A stretch of 64,000 nt of DNA from NCBI RefSeq assembly GCF_000429865.1, contig NZ_KE386979.1, positions 52,584-116,583 on the forward strand, read 5' to 3'. The notes beneath the pieces were generated by a model. It made no database searches. It was not told where the DNA came from and saw nothing but the letters and a program-made list of their open reading frames with translations. Both the position numbers and the translations under genes were made by a program. Shown in pieces: positions 1 through 8,903 of this stretch (position 1 is the first letter of the stretch; the number at the start of each line of letters is the position of its first letter). The DNA comes from Cucumibacter marinus DSM 18995 (lineage in GTDB: Bacteria; Pseudomonadota; Alphaproteobacteria; Rhizobiales; Devosiaceae).

Positions 1-477
1 GGCTATGTGTGTTCGTCGGGGCTGAATATCGTTGCCACGGCGGACCGGCGCGGCCGGTCGCTGATGGCGGTGGTTTTCGGTGGCTCCTCTGGCCGCGAAC
101 GCGGCGAAATGGCGGCTTCGCTACTCGATCGCGGGTTTTCGGGGCAATTGCGCGGCACCGGGCGGTTGATCACCAATCTGGGCAATACCGGGGGGCAGCC
201 CACCGATATGCGGCCTTATCTGTGTGGCAGCGAAGCGGCGGATTATGTCGCCGAGCGCAAGCGCGACTTCCCCTTCGGGCTTGAAGGGCAGCCAAGCTAT
301 CTCGATGACGACATTGCGCCGCGCGAGGTGCGGGTCTCGATCCTCGGGCGCCTGCGCGATATCCCGCTGCCGCGCAAACGGCCCTATTATGCCGCGCCGA
401 TCCAAATCCTGCCGGCGGTGGTGACGGTGGAGGCTGGTGGCGGCGTGCCGCTGCCGAGGCCTCGCCCTAACCGCTAG
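1..477 (+). CDS. D-alanyl-D-alanine carboxypeptidase (S11 family), C-terminal part
   Basis: Open from the first base of the window, so the start and the catalytic SxxK and SxN motifs lie upstream, outside the window. The visible 158 residues begin GYVCSSGLN and continue through a segment like the end of the S11 transpeptidase-fold domain (after KTG: a Ser-Gly-x-N stretch, then RxGRxLxAVVxG). The tail is basic and proline-rich and ends PRPRPNR. S11 enzymes trim the terminal D-Ala from peptidoglycan stem peptides in the periplasm. The family call rests only on this short region, so the subtype (DacA, DacC or DacF) cannot be told. Confidence 0.7.
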   Translation, partial: GYVCSSGLNIVATADRRGRSLMAVVFGGSSGRERGEMAASLLDRGFSGQLRGTGRLITNLGNTGGQPTDMRPYLCGSEAADYVAERKRDFPFGLEGQPSYLDDDIAPREVRVSILGRLRDIPLPRKRPYYAAPIQILPAVVTVEAGGGVPLPRPRPNR

Positions 478-514
478 CGGGCCGCGCCTGAACCGTCAGG
501 CGCCGCCCTTGCGG

Positions 515-736
515 TTATCTCGTCACGGTAATCTCGAAGCGATAGACCCCGTCCGCCTCGCTCGATTGATGGGTATGACCCAGCCGGTTGCACAGCACCG
601 GAATGTCGACACGCGCCATCGGGTCGGTTGCCAGAACGGTCAACCGGCTGCCAGCGGGCAGGCTTTCGAGGCGTTTTTCCGCCTTGAGGGCGGGCAGGGG
701 GCATTTGAGCCCGCGTGTGTCGAGGATTTCATCCAT
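515..736 (-). CDS. TusA-family sulfurtransferase-like protein
   Basis: A 73-residue protein starting MDEILDTRGL. It carries the family hallmark CPxP (Cys12-Pro-Leu-Pro), the site that carries persulfide sulfur in TusA/SirA proteins. The rest fits the small beta-alpha-beta-alpha fold (TDPMARVDIPVLC, then a C-terminal FEITV strand). I chose this ATG because the CPxP cysteine then sits near residue 12, as is usual; the frame is open further upstream. TusA in E. coli relays sulfur for tRNA 2-thiouridine, but many TusA-like proteins serve other sulfur or redox roles and nothing nearby decides between them. It is convergent with the preceding gene. Confidence 0.8.
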   Translation of the reverse strand: MDEILDTRGLKCPLPALKAEKRLESLPAGSRLTVLATDPMARVDIPVLCNRLGHTHQSSEADGVYRFEITVTR

Positions 737-909
737 ATCGGGGCGCATAGAGCCGGTTTGCCGTCTGGCGTCAATGGGTTGGCGTGCCGGCCACCGGGTT
801 AACACCCCTTTAAGCATGTGCCCGGATATCTGGGCACGGCAGCGGATTCAAACCCCCTCTTAAAGCCGGGCGCGCCAAGGTGCGGCAACCGGGGGATGGG
901 AAACCGTTT

Positions 910-2313
910 ATGGCTGAAACCGATACAGCACAGGCGCAAAAGGACACCGGATCCGGCAGCAGGCTCGACGGGTTCGTGTCCCGAGCGAGCCAGCTGGCCT
1001 TCGGCAAGTCCGAGCGTGCCTCGGCAGCGCGCGGGGCGTTGTTTGCCTTCGGTATCCGCGCCTTCAGCGCGGTCATGGCCTATGCCCTGCATATCGTTCT
1101 TGCCCGGCTTCTGGGCGATTTTTCCTTCGGGATCTATGTCACCGCCTGGACCTGGGTGGTGCTGATCGGTTCGATTTCGCCGCTCGGCCTGCATATCGCG
1201 GTGGTGCGGTTTGTGGGTGAGTATGAAGCCGCAGGAGACGAGGCGCGGCTGCGCGGGGTGGTGATCGGGGTGCCCGTGATCGTCACCGGGCTTGCGGTCG
1301 CCGTTGCGGTGATCGGCGTGGCCACGATCCATGCGTTTCCCGGCCTTCTCTCGCAGCCTTTCATGGTGCCGGTCACCATTGCCGCCTTCTGTCTGCCGCT
1401 GTTCGCGCTTTCGGAGGCGCAGGACGGGGTGGCCCGGGCCTTTGGCTGGAACGGGGTGGCGCTGATCCCGGTCTATCTGCAGCGCCCGCTGGTGGTGCTT
1501 GCGGTGATGGGTGTGTTGCTGCTCGCCGGATGGCCGGCGGATGCGCCCTCGGCAATGATCGCGACGGTTCTGGCTTCGCTGTCGGTCGTCATCGTGCAGG
1601 CGGTGTTCATCATCACGCGGCTGCGCCACAAGCTTCCCGCCGGGCCGCGGGTTTTCACCCCCAAGGCGTGGTTCGCGGTGTCGCTGCCGATCCTGTTCGT
1701 CGAAGGTTTCTATCTGCTCTTGACCAATACCGACATTGCCATGCTCGGCTTTCTGGTGCCGCCCGAGCAGGTGTCGGTCTATTTCGCCGCCGCCAAGACC
1801 ATGGTGATCGTCTCTTTTGCCTATTTCGCTGTGCGGGCGAGCCTCGAGCGGCGTTTCGCCAAATTCTATCACGCGGGGGACGAAGAGGGCTTTGCCGCCG
1901 CGCTCAAGGACGGCACGCGCTGGATGTTCATTCCCTCGGTCGGGTTCTCGATCCTGGTCGTCGGGGCGGGATACTGGTTGCTGGGGCTCTATGGTGAAGG
2001 CTTCACCGCCGGCCTGCCGGTGCTCGGGGTGCTGGCGCTCGGGCTCGTGCTTCGCAGCGCGGCGGGGCCGACCTCATCGGTGTTGATGATGTCCGGTGCC
2101 CAGCAGCAGACGGCTTTTGTCTATGCGGGGGCGTTCGTTGCCAATATCGCGCTCAATCTCCTGCTTATTCCGCGCCTCGGGATCATGGGGGCGGCGACCG
2201 CCACCGCGATCACCATGGGGCTCGAAATGCTGCTGTTGGGCACGCTCGTCAAACGCCATACCGGGGTCGACGTGTTCATCTGGTCGGTCTTGAAACCGGG
2301 AGGTGCCCGATGA
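910..2313 (+). CDS. Polysaccharide/oligosaccharide flippase-like membrane protein
   Basis: A 467-residue, very hydrophobic protein with about 12-14 predicted membrane segments after a hydrophilic N-terminus of about 45 residues. It resembles the Wzx/MATE-like (MOP) superfamily that flips lipid-linked sugars across the inner membrane. ATG 910 is chosen over GTG 880 because a purine-rich GGGGGATGGG lies just upstream and the extra ten residues look non-conserved. The stop overlaps the start of the next gene (ATGA), so the two are translationally coupled. The partner is an acyltransferase-like protein, which suggests a role in exopolysaccharide or surface glycan export. The substrate is unknown. 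Confidence 0.75.
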   Translation: MAETDTAQAQKDTGSGSRLDGFVSRASQLAFGKSERASAARGALFAFGIRAFSAVMAYALHIVLARLLGDFSFGIYVTAWTWVVLIGSISPLGLHIAVVRFVGEYEAAGDEARLRGVVIGVPVIVTGLAVAVAVIGVATIHAFPGLLSQPFMVPVTIAAFCLPLFALSEAQDGVARAFGWNGVALIPVYLQRPLVVLAVMGVLLLAGWPADAPSAMIATVLASLSVVIVQAVFIITRLRHKLPAGPRVFTPKAWFAVSLPILFVEGFYLLLTNTDIAMLGFLVPPEQVSVYFAAAKTMVIVSFAYFAVRASLERRFAKFYHAGDEEGFAAALKDGTRWMFIPSVGFSILVVGAGYWLLGLYGEGFTAGLPVLGVLALGLVLRSAAGPTSSVLMMSGAQQQTAFVYAGAFVANIALNLLLIPRLGIMGAATATAITMGLEMLLLGTLVKRHTGVDVFIWSVLKPGGAR

Positions 2314-3473
2314 GCCTCACCTCGACAACGCTGCGCAAGGCGCCCGAACTCACAATCTCTTCGCCACGTATCGCGGCCCACGGGCTGACCGCGCAGTTTC
2401 GCCCGGCGCATGAATTGAGCCGCTTTGCCATGGAGATTGGGGCGCTCAATGCTTCAGCGCTCGACCCGAACCCGTTCTGCCAACCCGCGATTCTCGAAAG
2501 CGCGATCGAAGGTCTGGCGGGGGCGGGCGATGTCTCGCTGCTGCTGGTCCATGACAGCCGGGGCATCTTGCGCGGCTTCGCGCCGGTATTGGGGCCGCGA
2601 TTGAGACGCCGCCCCCCTGGCATGCTCGGGCGAGGTCTCGGCGCGCCACACTTTGCCAATGGCATGCCGCTTGTCGATGCGGGCATGCCGCTGGCCGCCG
2701 AAGCGCTGGTTGAAGGGCTGACAAAGACCGGGGGCTGGCGGGCCGATTTTGTCGATCTGTCGAGCCCGACCGTCGCCGCGCTCGAACAGGCGGCTGGCCA
2801 TGTCGGCGCTATTCGCTTCGTGGCGAGGGAGCGGTTCGCGAGGCCGGTGCTGACCGCGGTTGCGGGGCAGACCGAGCCGAGTGGCTTGAGTGAGGATCAG
2901 ATCCGGGATCTTGTTGAGGCCGAAGACCGGCTCGTGGCAAAATACGGGCCCATCCGCTTCGAGCGGATCATCGAGGATCCACAACTCTCGGCGGCTTACG
3001 AGCATTTCCTCATGCTCGAGGCAGAAGGCGCCAAGGGCCTGGCGGGCAAGGCGGTCGCTGCCGATCCCATGCTGTCGGGCATGCTCGGCCGCCTGCTCGC
3101 CGACCAGGAGGACGGGGCGAGCCTGGTCATTCACAAACTCAGCGCCGGCGAGCATGACATCGCTCTCGGCATTGGCCTGATTGCGGGCGGACGCTTTACT
3201 GCTTTCCGGCAGGCCGTGGACGAACGCATGAAGGACTTCATGCCGGATCTGATCTTTGCGCGGCACCTGACCACCGACCTGATCGCCGATGAACGCATCA
3301 GCCTTGCCGACAGTGCGGAGGTGCGCCCGGGCGGTCCGCTCGGATCGTTTTGGGGCGGGTCAGTGCCCACAGGCACGGTGATGATGGGGCCATCCTGGCG
3401 GGTGCAGGCCGAGCGTGCGCTGACACATGCGCTGCATTGGGGAACAGATATCGCCCGAAAGCTGAAACGCTAG
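2310..3473 (+). CDS. GNAT-fold (CelD/BcsL, FemAB-like) acyltransferase
   Basis: A 387-residue protein with no clear membrane segment. The middle contains FLMLEAEGAKGLAGKA (around residues 227-242), which matches the conserved block of CelD/BcsL-type acetyltransferases (usually LExxGWKGxxGT). The following HKLSAGEHDIALGIGLIAGGRF fits the C-terminal GNAT half. Such proteins often sit with polysaccharide export genes and modify sugars or peptides. Here the start overlaps the flippase stop by 4 nt. The usual Trp in the GWKG motif is replaced by Ala, so substrate preference or activity may differ. The acetyl donor and acceptor are not known. Confidence 0.65.
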   Translation: MSLTSTTLRKAPELTISSPRIAAHGLTAQFRPAHELSRFAMEIGALNASALDPNPFCQPAILESAIEGLAGAGDVSLLLVHDSRGILRGFAPVLGPRLRRRPPGMLGRGLGAPHFANGMPLVDAGMPLAAEALVEGLTKTGGWRADFVDLSSPTVAALEQAAGHVGAIRFVARERFARPVLTAVAGQTEPSGLSEDQIRDLVEAEDRLVAKYGPIRFERIIEDPQLSAAYEHFLMLEAEGAKGLAGKAVAADPMLSGMLGRLLADQEDGASLVIHKLSAGEHDIALGIGLIAGGRFTAFRQAVDERMKDFMPDLIFARHLTTDLIADERISLADSAEVRPGGPLGSFWGGSVPTGTVMMGPSWRVQAERALTHALHWGTDIARKLKR

Positions 3474-3856
3474 GGCTGTTGTGACCGCACTGGTGAGGCG
3501 AACATCACCCGGTGTCCGTCCGGGGTGCGCACGGGCATTTCCCTTGCACCCCAGTCCCGGTCCTCGGGGCCGGAGATGATCTCGGCTCCCTTCGCGCGAA
3601 TTTCGTCCGCATAGGCGTCGACATCCTCGACCCAGACATAGCCGAAATACTGGTGATCTCCGAGATCGGGAACGGGGAGCGCATCGGGGCAGGCACCGAG
3701 CCGGATCCGGCAGGCGTCTTTTGCAACGAACACCCAGCCATGGATGACAAGGGTTTCGGCAAAGCCCATGACCGAGATCCACCAATTGGCGGTCGCGCGC
3801 GGATCGGGGACTGCCAGCACGAATTCAGTTGTCCTGAAGGCGGTCCGGTCGGTCAT
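3470..3856 (-). CDS. VOC-superfamily (glyoxalase/bleomycin-resistance fold) protein
   Basis: A 128-residue single-domain protein with the paired beta-alpha-beta-beta-beta layout of VOC proteins. It opens TEFVLAVPDPRATANWW and ends with a TPDGHRVMF strand typical of the last repeat. Family members are metal-dependent enzymes or binding proteins, including glyoxalases, dioxygenases and antibiotic-binding proteins. The motifs do not show which one this is. It is convergent with the upstream acyltransferase gene, and the two overlap by 4 nt at their 3' ends. Confidence 0.75.
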   Translation of the reverse strand: MTDRTAFRTTEFVLAVPDPRATANWWISVMGFAETLVIHGWVFVAKDACRIRLGACPDALPVPDLGDHQYFGYVWVEDVDAYADEIRAKGAEIISGPEDRDWGAREMPVRTPDGHRVMFASPVRSQQP

Positions 3857-3877
3857 GCATCCTGTCCCGTTTTGAGA

Positions 3878-4372
3878 TCAGCCTTCTGAGAGGATGATCA
3901 CCCAATATGTGCCATAGGGGCTGCTCGCATTATAGACCGCGGCGAGACCGGCCTTGGTGGCCCAGGGGGCGGCCAGGGCCTCAGCATCGTTGGGATTGTT
4001 GCGCCAGCCCGAGAATGTTTCCCCGAAGCTCGGATAACCTGCCGAGACCTTTTCGGTCGCGCGGCCGTCGCCGGGCACGCGATCATCGAGGGCGCCGAGC
4101 TCGGCGCGGCCCTTTTCGATCTCGCCGGTGCGGGCATAGGTGTTGGCCGCGATGGTGGCGCTATTGGTCACCGCCGCATCAAGGGTGACAGCGTTGAGCC
4201 CGCGGGAAGCGCGGTACTGGTTGACCAGTTCGATCGCGGCATTGCGGTCGAGGGTGGCGCCGGGCTGGTCGAGCCGCGCGGTCAGGCCCGGAGACAGAGC
4301 GGTGGTGCCGGTGCAGGCAGCCAGCGCGGTGGCGAGGAACAGGACGGCGATCGATGAGAGTATCCGGCGCAA
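3878..4372 (-). CDS. CAP/SCP-domain lipoprotein
   Basis: A 164-residue predicted lipoprotein. Starting at TTG 4372 gives RRILSSIAVLFLATALAAC, a textbook lipoprotein signal with the lipid-bearing Cys at residue 20. A CGGAG box lies 6 nt before the TTG, and no in-frame ATG lies near the signal. The mature part matches bacterial CAP (cysteine-rich secretory/PR1) domains: an NQYRASRGL helix, a GETFSGWRNNP loop and a final YGTYWVIILSE strand. The role of such bacterial proteins is mostly unknown. The frame continues upstream of the TTG, and a longer start would bury the signal peptide, so the TTG is preferred. Confidence 0.75.
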   Translation of the reverse strand: MRRILSSIAVLFLATALAACTGTTALSPGLTARLDQPGATLDRNAAIELVNQYRASRGLNAVTLDAAVTNSATIAANTYARTGEIEKGRAELGALDDRVPGDGRATEKVSAGYPSFGETFSGWRNNPNDAEALAAPWATKAGLAAVYNASSPYGTYWVIILSEG

Positions 4373-4469
4373 TTTGGTCTCCGAGTGGGGGCATTCAGCC
4401 TGTTTCGCTGACTGGCGCCTTGTTGGGGCAGGATTGCGGGTATTTTCGGGCGGTGCGGCCCGTGAGGCC

Positions 4470-5024
4470 TCAGAACATCTTGCCTTGGCGTTCCTCGATA
4501 TAGGCGGCTTCCTCGGGCGTCGAGGGGCGGCCAAGGGGCTTGTTGCGCATGGGGTAGCGGCCGAAGCGCTTGATGATGTCGAAATGCATCATCTCGAATT
4601 TGAGCCCGTCCTCATTGCCGAGCTCGGTGTAAAGGCGCACCGCCTCCTGGTGCACGAGCATGGATTCCGAATGCATGAAGGGCATGTAGGCGAAATGGCG
4701 TTCGTCATCGGTGAGCGATTTGTCCTCGCCGCGCAGCACGAGTTCCTGTGCGAGGGCCAGGCAGAGCGGATCAGCGGCGAAGGCCTCGGCCTCACCGCGA
4801 TAGAGCTGGCGGGAGAACTGGTCGAGCACGATGATCTCGGCCAGCCGGCCCTTGGGGCTGGTGCGCCAGCCGAACAGTTCGGACTTCGCTGCGGCGTCGC
4901 GGGTTTCGCGGAATTTCTCGTCGATCTTGCGGTCGAATTCCTCCGAGCCGGCGAACCAGTCGTCACTGCCATGCTCGACGAACCAGAAATCGATGACCTG
5001 TTCGGGTGTGACTGTTGTGGGCAT
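4470..5024 (-). CDS. DUF924 family protein
   Basis: A 184-residue soluble protein starting MPTTVTPEQVIDFWF after an AAAGGGGGA ribosome-binding site. It has the DUF924 signatures: an N-terminal IDFWF, WFAGSEEFDRKI, the LAEIIVLDQFSRQLYRG block, and FAYMPFMHSES in the helical C-terminal half. The family is an all-helical, TPR-like fold of unknown biochemical role. A 97-nt gap separates it from the CAP-domain gene downstream on the same strand, so the two could be cotranscribed. Confidence 0.85.
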   Translation of the reverse strand: MPTTVTPEQVIDFWFVEHGSDDWFAGSEEFDRKIDEKFRETRDAAAKSELFGWRTSPKGRLAEIIVLDQFSRQLYRGEAEAFAADPLCLALAQELVLRGEDKSLTDDERHFAYMPFMHSESMLVHQEAVRLYTELGNEDGLKFEMMHFDIIKRFGRYPMRNKPLGRPSTPEEAAYIEERQGKMF

Positions 5025-5075
5025 GCGTCCCCCTTTGCGCACCGGCGGCGCAATGGGGCGCCCCAATCGAAGTGC

Positions 5076-5152
5076 TGGTGATCCCGGCAGGATTCGAACC
5101 TGCGACCCTCAGATTAGGAATCTGATGCTCTATCCTGCTGAGCTACGGGACC
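5076..5152 (-). tRNA. tRNA-Arg(CCT)
   Basis: A 77-nt cloverleaf with an encoded CCA end. The acceptor arms GGTCCCG and CGGGATC pair with one G-U. The D arm reads GCTCAGCAGGATAGAGC. The anticodon stem TCAGA/TCTGA closes the loop TTCCTAA, giving anticodon CCT (Arg, reads AGG). The T arm contains GGTTCGAATCC. No intron is seen. Confidence 0.96.
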
Positions 5153-5236
5153 GCCCGAATAGGCTCAATAGCAAAACTTGCGTTGGGTTCAAACCGTTCT
5201 TACCGGTTGGGGTCGTGCGGCGCCAGCCCGGACCCA

Positions 5237-5260
5237 GCCCGGACAAAGGCCTGTCCGGGC
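5237..5260 (-). terminator. Hairpin downstream of the HSL-type hydrolase (possible terminator)
   Basis: A perfect 9-bp stem (GCCCGGACA / TGTCCGGGC) with a 6-nt loop, about 30 nt past the stop codon of the hydrolase gene. There is no T-run, so termination is uncertain. A second partial copy of the CCCGGAC arm lies just before it. Confidence 0.35.
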
Positions 5261-5289
5261 CCGTTCGCACGTTTCGGCCGCGCAACGGC

Positions 5290-6231
5290 TCAGAACGTGG
5301 CCTTGAGCCAGTCGATCTGATCCTGCACTGCCTGGCGCGAGGTTTCGCTGATGGCGGTGAAAGCGCACATCAGGTGATTGACCCCGGCATAGCGCTTGGC
5401 CGTGAGATCATTGCCCGCCTCGCGCAAGCGTTTGGCATAGGCCTCGCCTTCGTCGCGCAGCACATCGCATTCCGCGGTCATCAAAAAGGCTGGTGGCAGA
5501 TTGGTGAGATCCTCGGCGCGCAGCGGGGCGGCATAGGGGTGGTGCTTGTCCTCAGGCTTGGCGGTGTAAAGGTCCCAGAACCAGTACATCTCGATCGCCG
5601 GCAGCATGTAACCGGTGGCGAATTCGGCGTAGGACGCGGTTTCGGGATCGCCGGCGCAATCGGTGACAGGCACTTGCAGGAGCTGGCCCTTGATGGGCTT
5701 GAGGCTCCGATCGCGGATCATCAGGCTGAGGACGGCAGCCAGGTTCCCGCCGGCGCTCATGCCGCCAATGATGACCCGTTCGGGGTCGACATTGAGGCTC
5801 GAGGCGCCTTCGCCGCGCGCCCATTCGGTGGCCGCGAGGCAATCGTCCGGTGCTGCAGGGAATTTGTGCTCGGGGGCGAGGCGGTAATCGACGGAGACGA
5901 CCACGCACCCTGCATCGACGCAATATTTGCGGCAGGCAGCGTCATCCTGATCGAGATTGCCGAGCACGAAGCCGCCGCCATGAAACCACATCAGGAGCGG
6001 GAAAGGACCTTCCCCATCCGGCGTGTAGATGCGGACCGGAATATCGCCGGCGGGACCGGGAATCGCGCGGTCCTCAACCTTTTTCGGTTCGGGCGCGGGC
6101 AGGCTCCAGCCGGAATCGCCCGCCGACATTTCGGCAATGGCGCGGCGAGCCTCCTCGACCGGCATGGTGTTGAAGAAGGGCATTTTCGCGGCTTCTTCGA
6201 TGATCGGCTTCAGTTCAGGGCTCAAGGGCAT
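5290..6231 (-). CDS. Alpha/beta hydrolase, hormone-sensitive-lipase family
   Basis: A 313-residue esterase/lipase-type enzyme. It has the HSL oxyanion motif HGGG (residues 84-87), the nucleophile elbow GMSAG (Ser159), a DVLRDEG segment carrying the likely catalytic Asp, and GVNHLM with the likely His. These enzymes hydrolyse short-chain acyl esters. ATG 6231 is preferred to the upstream in-frame start because GAGGAGG lies 8 nt before it and homologous proteins begin with a short MPLSPELK-like sequence. There is no signal peptide, so it is probably cytoplasmic. It is divergent from the nuclease-like gene. Confidence 0.85.
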   Translation of the reverse strand: MPLSPELKPIIEEAAKMPFFNTMPVEEARRAIAEMSAGDSGWSLPAPEPKKVEDRAIPGPAGDIPVRIYTPDGEGPFPLLMWFHGGGFVLGNLDQDDAACRKYCVDAGCVVVSVDYRLAPEHKFPAAPDDCLAATEWARGEGASSLNVDPERVIIGGMSAGGNLAAVLSLMIRDRSLKPIKGQLLQVPVTDCAGDPETASYAEFATGYMLPAIEMYWFWDLYTAKPEDKHHPYAAPLRAEDLTNLPPAFLMTAECDVLRDEGEAYAKRLREAGNDLTAKRYAGVNHLMCAFTAISETSRQAVQDQIDWLKATF

Positions 6232-6558
6232 GGTGCGGCGCCTCCTCACGCGCAAAGGGTTCGGGAGTGTTCTTCCGGAAGCGTCTCAGGCACGCTGCGG
6301 AAAAGTCTCCAAACGTGGAAAAACAATGTGGCAGACCGCGCCGTTGCTGGCAAGGTGATGGTGTCGACGGGTCGCTGGTTGTGGCTATTGGTCGATTGGC
6401 GGCGCCGGTGTGTCATCGGCGCGGGGTAGACTTGCGCAACACTTCAAAAATCTTTGTTTCCGCCGGGTCGCGCGGGATGATTTTTGCCCCCGCTTTGTGC
6501 AGTGTTGGCTGGCAGAGGCGCGCGTGATTTGGGGATAGCGAATGGGGGATGGTCCGGC
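6232..6558. other. Divergent intergenic region
   Basis: 327 nt between the divergently transcribed hydrolase and nuclease-like genes. It must hold both promoters, but I see no convincing -35/-10 pair. No ORF with plausible coding character and no clear repeat was found. Confidence 0.5.
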
Positions 6559-7380
6559 ATGAGTTTTCTGGCCGCCATGTCGGTGGCGTCAGTCGTGATG
6601 CTGGCCAGTCTGCCGCCGTGCCTCGCGGCAGAGGGCGGCGCGCCCTGTGCCGGGCTTGAGCTAGGGCCGCGCGGGGTCGTCACCGCCGTGCGCGATGGCG
6701 ATACGGTGATGCTCGACAGTGGCGAGATGATCCGGCTCATCGGTATCCAGGCGCCCAAGCTGCCGCTTGGCCGTCCCGACTTCGAGCCCTGGCCGCTGGC
6801 CGGTGAATCCAAATCGGCACTTGAAGCGCTGACCCTTGGTCAGTCCGCAGTTCTTTATTACGGCCCGACCCGGCGGGACCGGCATGACCGGGTGCTGGGC
6901 CATCTGGTCCTGGCGGAAACCGGGCAATGGGTACAGGCCGAGATGATCGGCGCTGGCATGGCGCGGGTTTATTCGTTCCCGGACAACCGGGTCTGTCTTG
7001 CTCAACTGCTCGATGTGGAGCGTGACGCCCGGCTGGCGCGGCTCGGATTGTGGAACGACCCCTATTATGAATTGCGCGATGCACGCCATCCCGACACACT
7101 TTTGCCGCTTGAAGGCCGTTATGAACTGGTGGAAGGTCGCGTGCTCAAGGCTGAGCGCGTGGGTCGGCGCGTCTATCTGAATTTCGGCCGGGTATGGAAG
7201 GACGATTTCACCGTGGTGATCGAGACCGCAGGATTGCGGCAGTTCGAGAAATCCGGTCTTGATCCGCTCGCATTCGACGACAAGGTCGTACGTGTGCGCG
7301 GCTGGATGAATGTGCTTGACGGTCCCCGCATGGAAGTCACCCATCCCGAGCAGATCGAATTGCTGACGGGGCGTCTATGA
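6559..7380 (+). CDS. Exported thermonuclease-like (SNase-fold) protein
   Basis: A 273-residue protein starting MSFLAAMSVASV, with a signal peptide ending near CLAAEGG. The next part has the SNase OB-fold pattern: VTAVRDGDTVML, then the active-site strand IRLIGIQAP, then RDRHDRVLGHLVL. The Arg in RLIG and the Arg-rich RDRHDR loop match catalytic positions. A C-terminal extension of about 100 residues (from YELVEGRV) forms a second beta-rich domain that reads like a nucleic-acid-binding OB fold. A likely periplasmic nuclease or nuclease-derived protein. The stop overlaps the start of the M48 gene (ATGA), so they form an operon. Confidence 0.75.
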   Translation: MSFLAAMSVASVVMLASLPPCLAAEGGAPCAGLELGPRGVVTAVRDGDTVMLDSGEMIRLIGIQAPKLPLGRPDFEPWPLAGESKSALEALTLGQSAVLYYGPTRRDRHDRVLGHLVLAETGQWVQAEMIGAGMARVYSFPDNRVCLAQLLDVERDARLARLGLWNDPYYELRDARHPDTLLPLEGRYELVEGRVLKAERVGRRVYLNFGRVWKDDFTVVIETAGLRQFEKSGLDPLAFDDKVVRVRGWMNVLDGPRMEVTHPEQIELLTGRL

Positions 7381-8858
7381 GAGAACGTGGTGTGATCTGG
7401 CGGCTCGGCGCATCGGCGCTGGCGGCGCTGACCATTGCCGGGTGTACGACGCTTCTGGGGGACAGCACCGGGGTGACCCATTCGCGCACCGGGGAGAACC
7501 CGGCGCCGGTGGTGCCCGAAGGCACCGACCCTGACGACTCGCTGATCGGCCGGCGCGAGCATCCGCGCATTATCGCCAGCTTTGGCGGGGTCTATGAAGA
7601 CCGCGCCGCCGAAGTGATGGTGGCGCAAATGGCGGGCAAGCTGCTCTCGGCGGCCAATCGGCCGAACGAGAACTTTACCGTCACCATTCTCGATTCTCCT
7701 GAAGTGAACGCCTTCGCGCTGCCAGGCGGCTATATCTATGTGACCCGCGGCATTCTTGCGCTGGCGAATGACGAAAGCGAGCTGGCGACGGTGCTGGCCC
7801 ATGAAATGGCGCATGTGACCCTGCGCCACGCGCGGGCGCGCTCGAACAAGGTGCGCACCACCCAGATCGTCGACAGGGTGCTGGGCGGCATTCTGGGTGC
7901 GGATCTCGATACCGACCAGTCCTCGGCCCGGGCCAAGCTCTCGCTTGCGGCCTTCTCGCAAGGCCAGGAGCTCGAGGCGGACCGCGAAGGTATCCGTATC
8001 GCGGCGCGGGCGGGTTACGACCCGCATGCGGCAGGGCGTTTCCTGTCGCGCATGGGCCGGTTCGCCGCCTTTGTGCGCCAAGGGGAGACCGACGTGGAAG
8101 AAGGCGACGATTTCCTGTCGAGCCACCCCTCGACGCCCGACCGGATCGAGGCCGCGGTATCGAGCGCCCGCCGGCTCGGCGAGCCGGGTGAAGGGGTGAC
8201 TGACCGGGGCCGGTATCTCACCGCGATCGATGGTATCGCCTTTGGCATCAATCCCGCGCACGGGGCGGTGGTCGGCAATCGCTATATCCATCCCGGGCTC
8301 GATTTCACCTTCGCGGTGCCGGGGCGGTATGCACTGACCAACACCGGCGATGCGGTGGTGGCGGTGGCGACCGACGGAGCGGCCATGCGCTTTGACAGCG
8401 CCGATGTGCCCGCCGATGTCGATCTCGCCGCCTATCTCAAATCGGGCTGGGTGGCGGGTCTCGACCCCGACAGCGTCACAACCGGCCGGACCAATGGCGC
8501 GGAACTGGCGACCGCCGAGGCGGCGACGGAAAAATGGACCTTCCATATCGCGGCCGTGCGCTATCAGGGCCAGGTCTACCGCTTCATCTTCGCGGCGGAT
8601 AAGGGATCGGAGCGGTTCAGCGCGGACTTCTCGGAGACCATCGACAGCTTCCGTGACGCGCGGCAGTCCGATCTCAATTCGATCCGGCATTATGTGATCC
8701 GCTCGGTCACTGCCCGCAGCGGCGAAAGCGCGGACAGCCTGGCGCGGCGCATGGATGTCCGCACGGGTGGTGAAGAGCTGTTCTACGTGCTCAACGGGCT
8801 GTTCCCGGGTGATGCCATCGAGCCGGGCACCGACTACAAGATCGTGGCGCTGAAATAG
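7377..8858 (+). CDS. M48-family metallopeptidase lipoprotein
   Basis: A 493-residue protein with a lipoprotein signal (LTIAGC, Cys23). The zinc motif HEMAH is at residues 142-146 and the third-ligand ELEAD at 198-202, as in BepA/LoiP/Oma1-like M48 peptidases, which handle misfolded envelope proteins. The catalytic domain spans about residues 60-265. The last 60 residues (SVTARSGESADSLARRM to the end) resemble a LysM-like motif that could bind peptidoglycan. It is translationally coupled to the nuclease-like gene. Probably membrane-anchored and facing the periplasm. Confidence 0.88.
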   Translation: MRERGVIWRLGASALAALTIAGCTTLLGDSTGVTHSRTGENPAPVVPEGTDPDDSLIGRREHPRIIASFGGVYEDRAAEVMVAQMAGKLLSAANRPNENFTVTILDSPEVNAFALPGGYIYVTRGILALANDESELATVLAHEMAHVTLRHARARSNKVRTTQIVDRVLGGILGADLDTDQSSARAKLSLAAFSQGQELEADREGIRIAARAGYDPHAAGRFLSRMGRFAAFVRQGETDVEEGDDFLSSHPSTPDRIEAAVSSARRLGEPGEGVTDRGRYLTAIDGIAFGINPAHGAVVGNRYIHPGLDFTFAVPGRYALTNTGDAVVAVATDGAAMRFDSADVPADVDLAAYLKSGWVAGLDPDSVTTGRTNGAELATAEAATEKWTFHIAAVRYQGQVYRFIFAADKGSERFSADFSETIDSFRDARQSDLNSIRHYVIRSVTARSGESADSLARRMDVRTGGEELFYVLNGLFPGDAIEPGTDYKIVALK

Positions 8859-8903
8859 CACCTGGGTCGGTGGCGTGAGGGTCCTCTCTCCAGCCAACAG
8901 GCG

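Noticed and set aside
4831..6429. A 532-residue plus-strand reading frame across the tRNA and the hydrolase gene
   Set aside because: It runs antisense through a tRNA and a clear HSL-family gene and has the composition of a GC-rich shadow frame.
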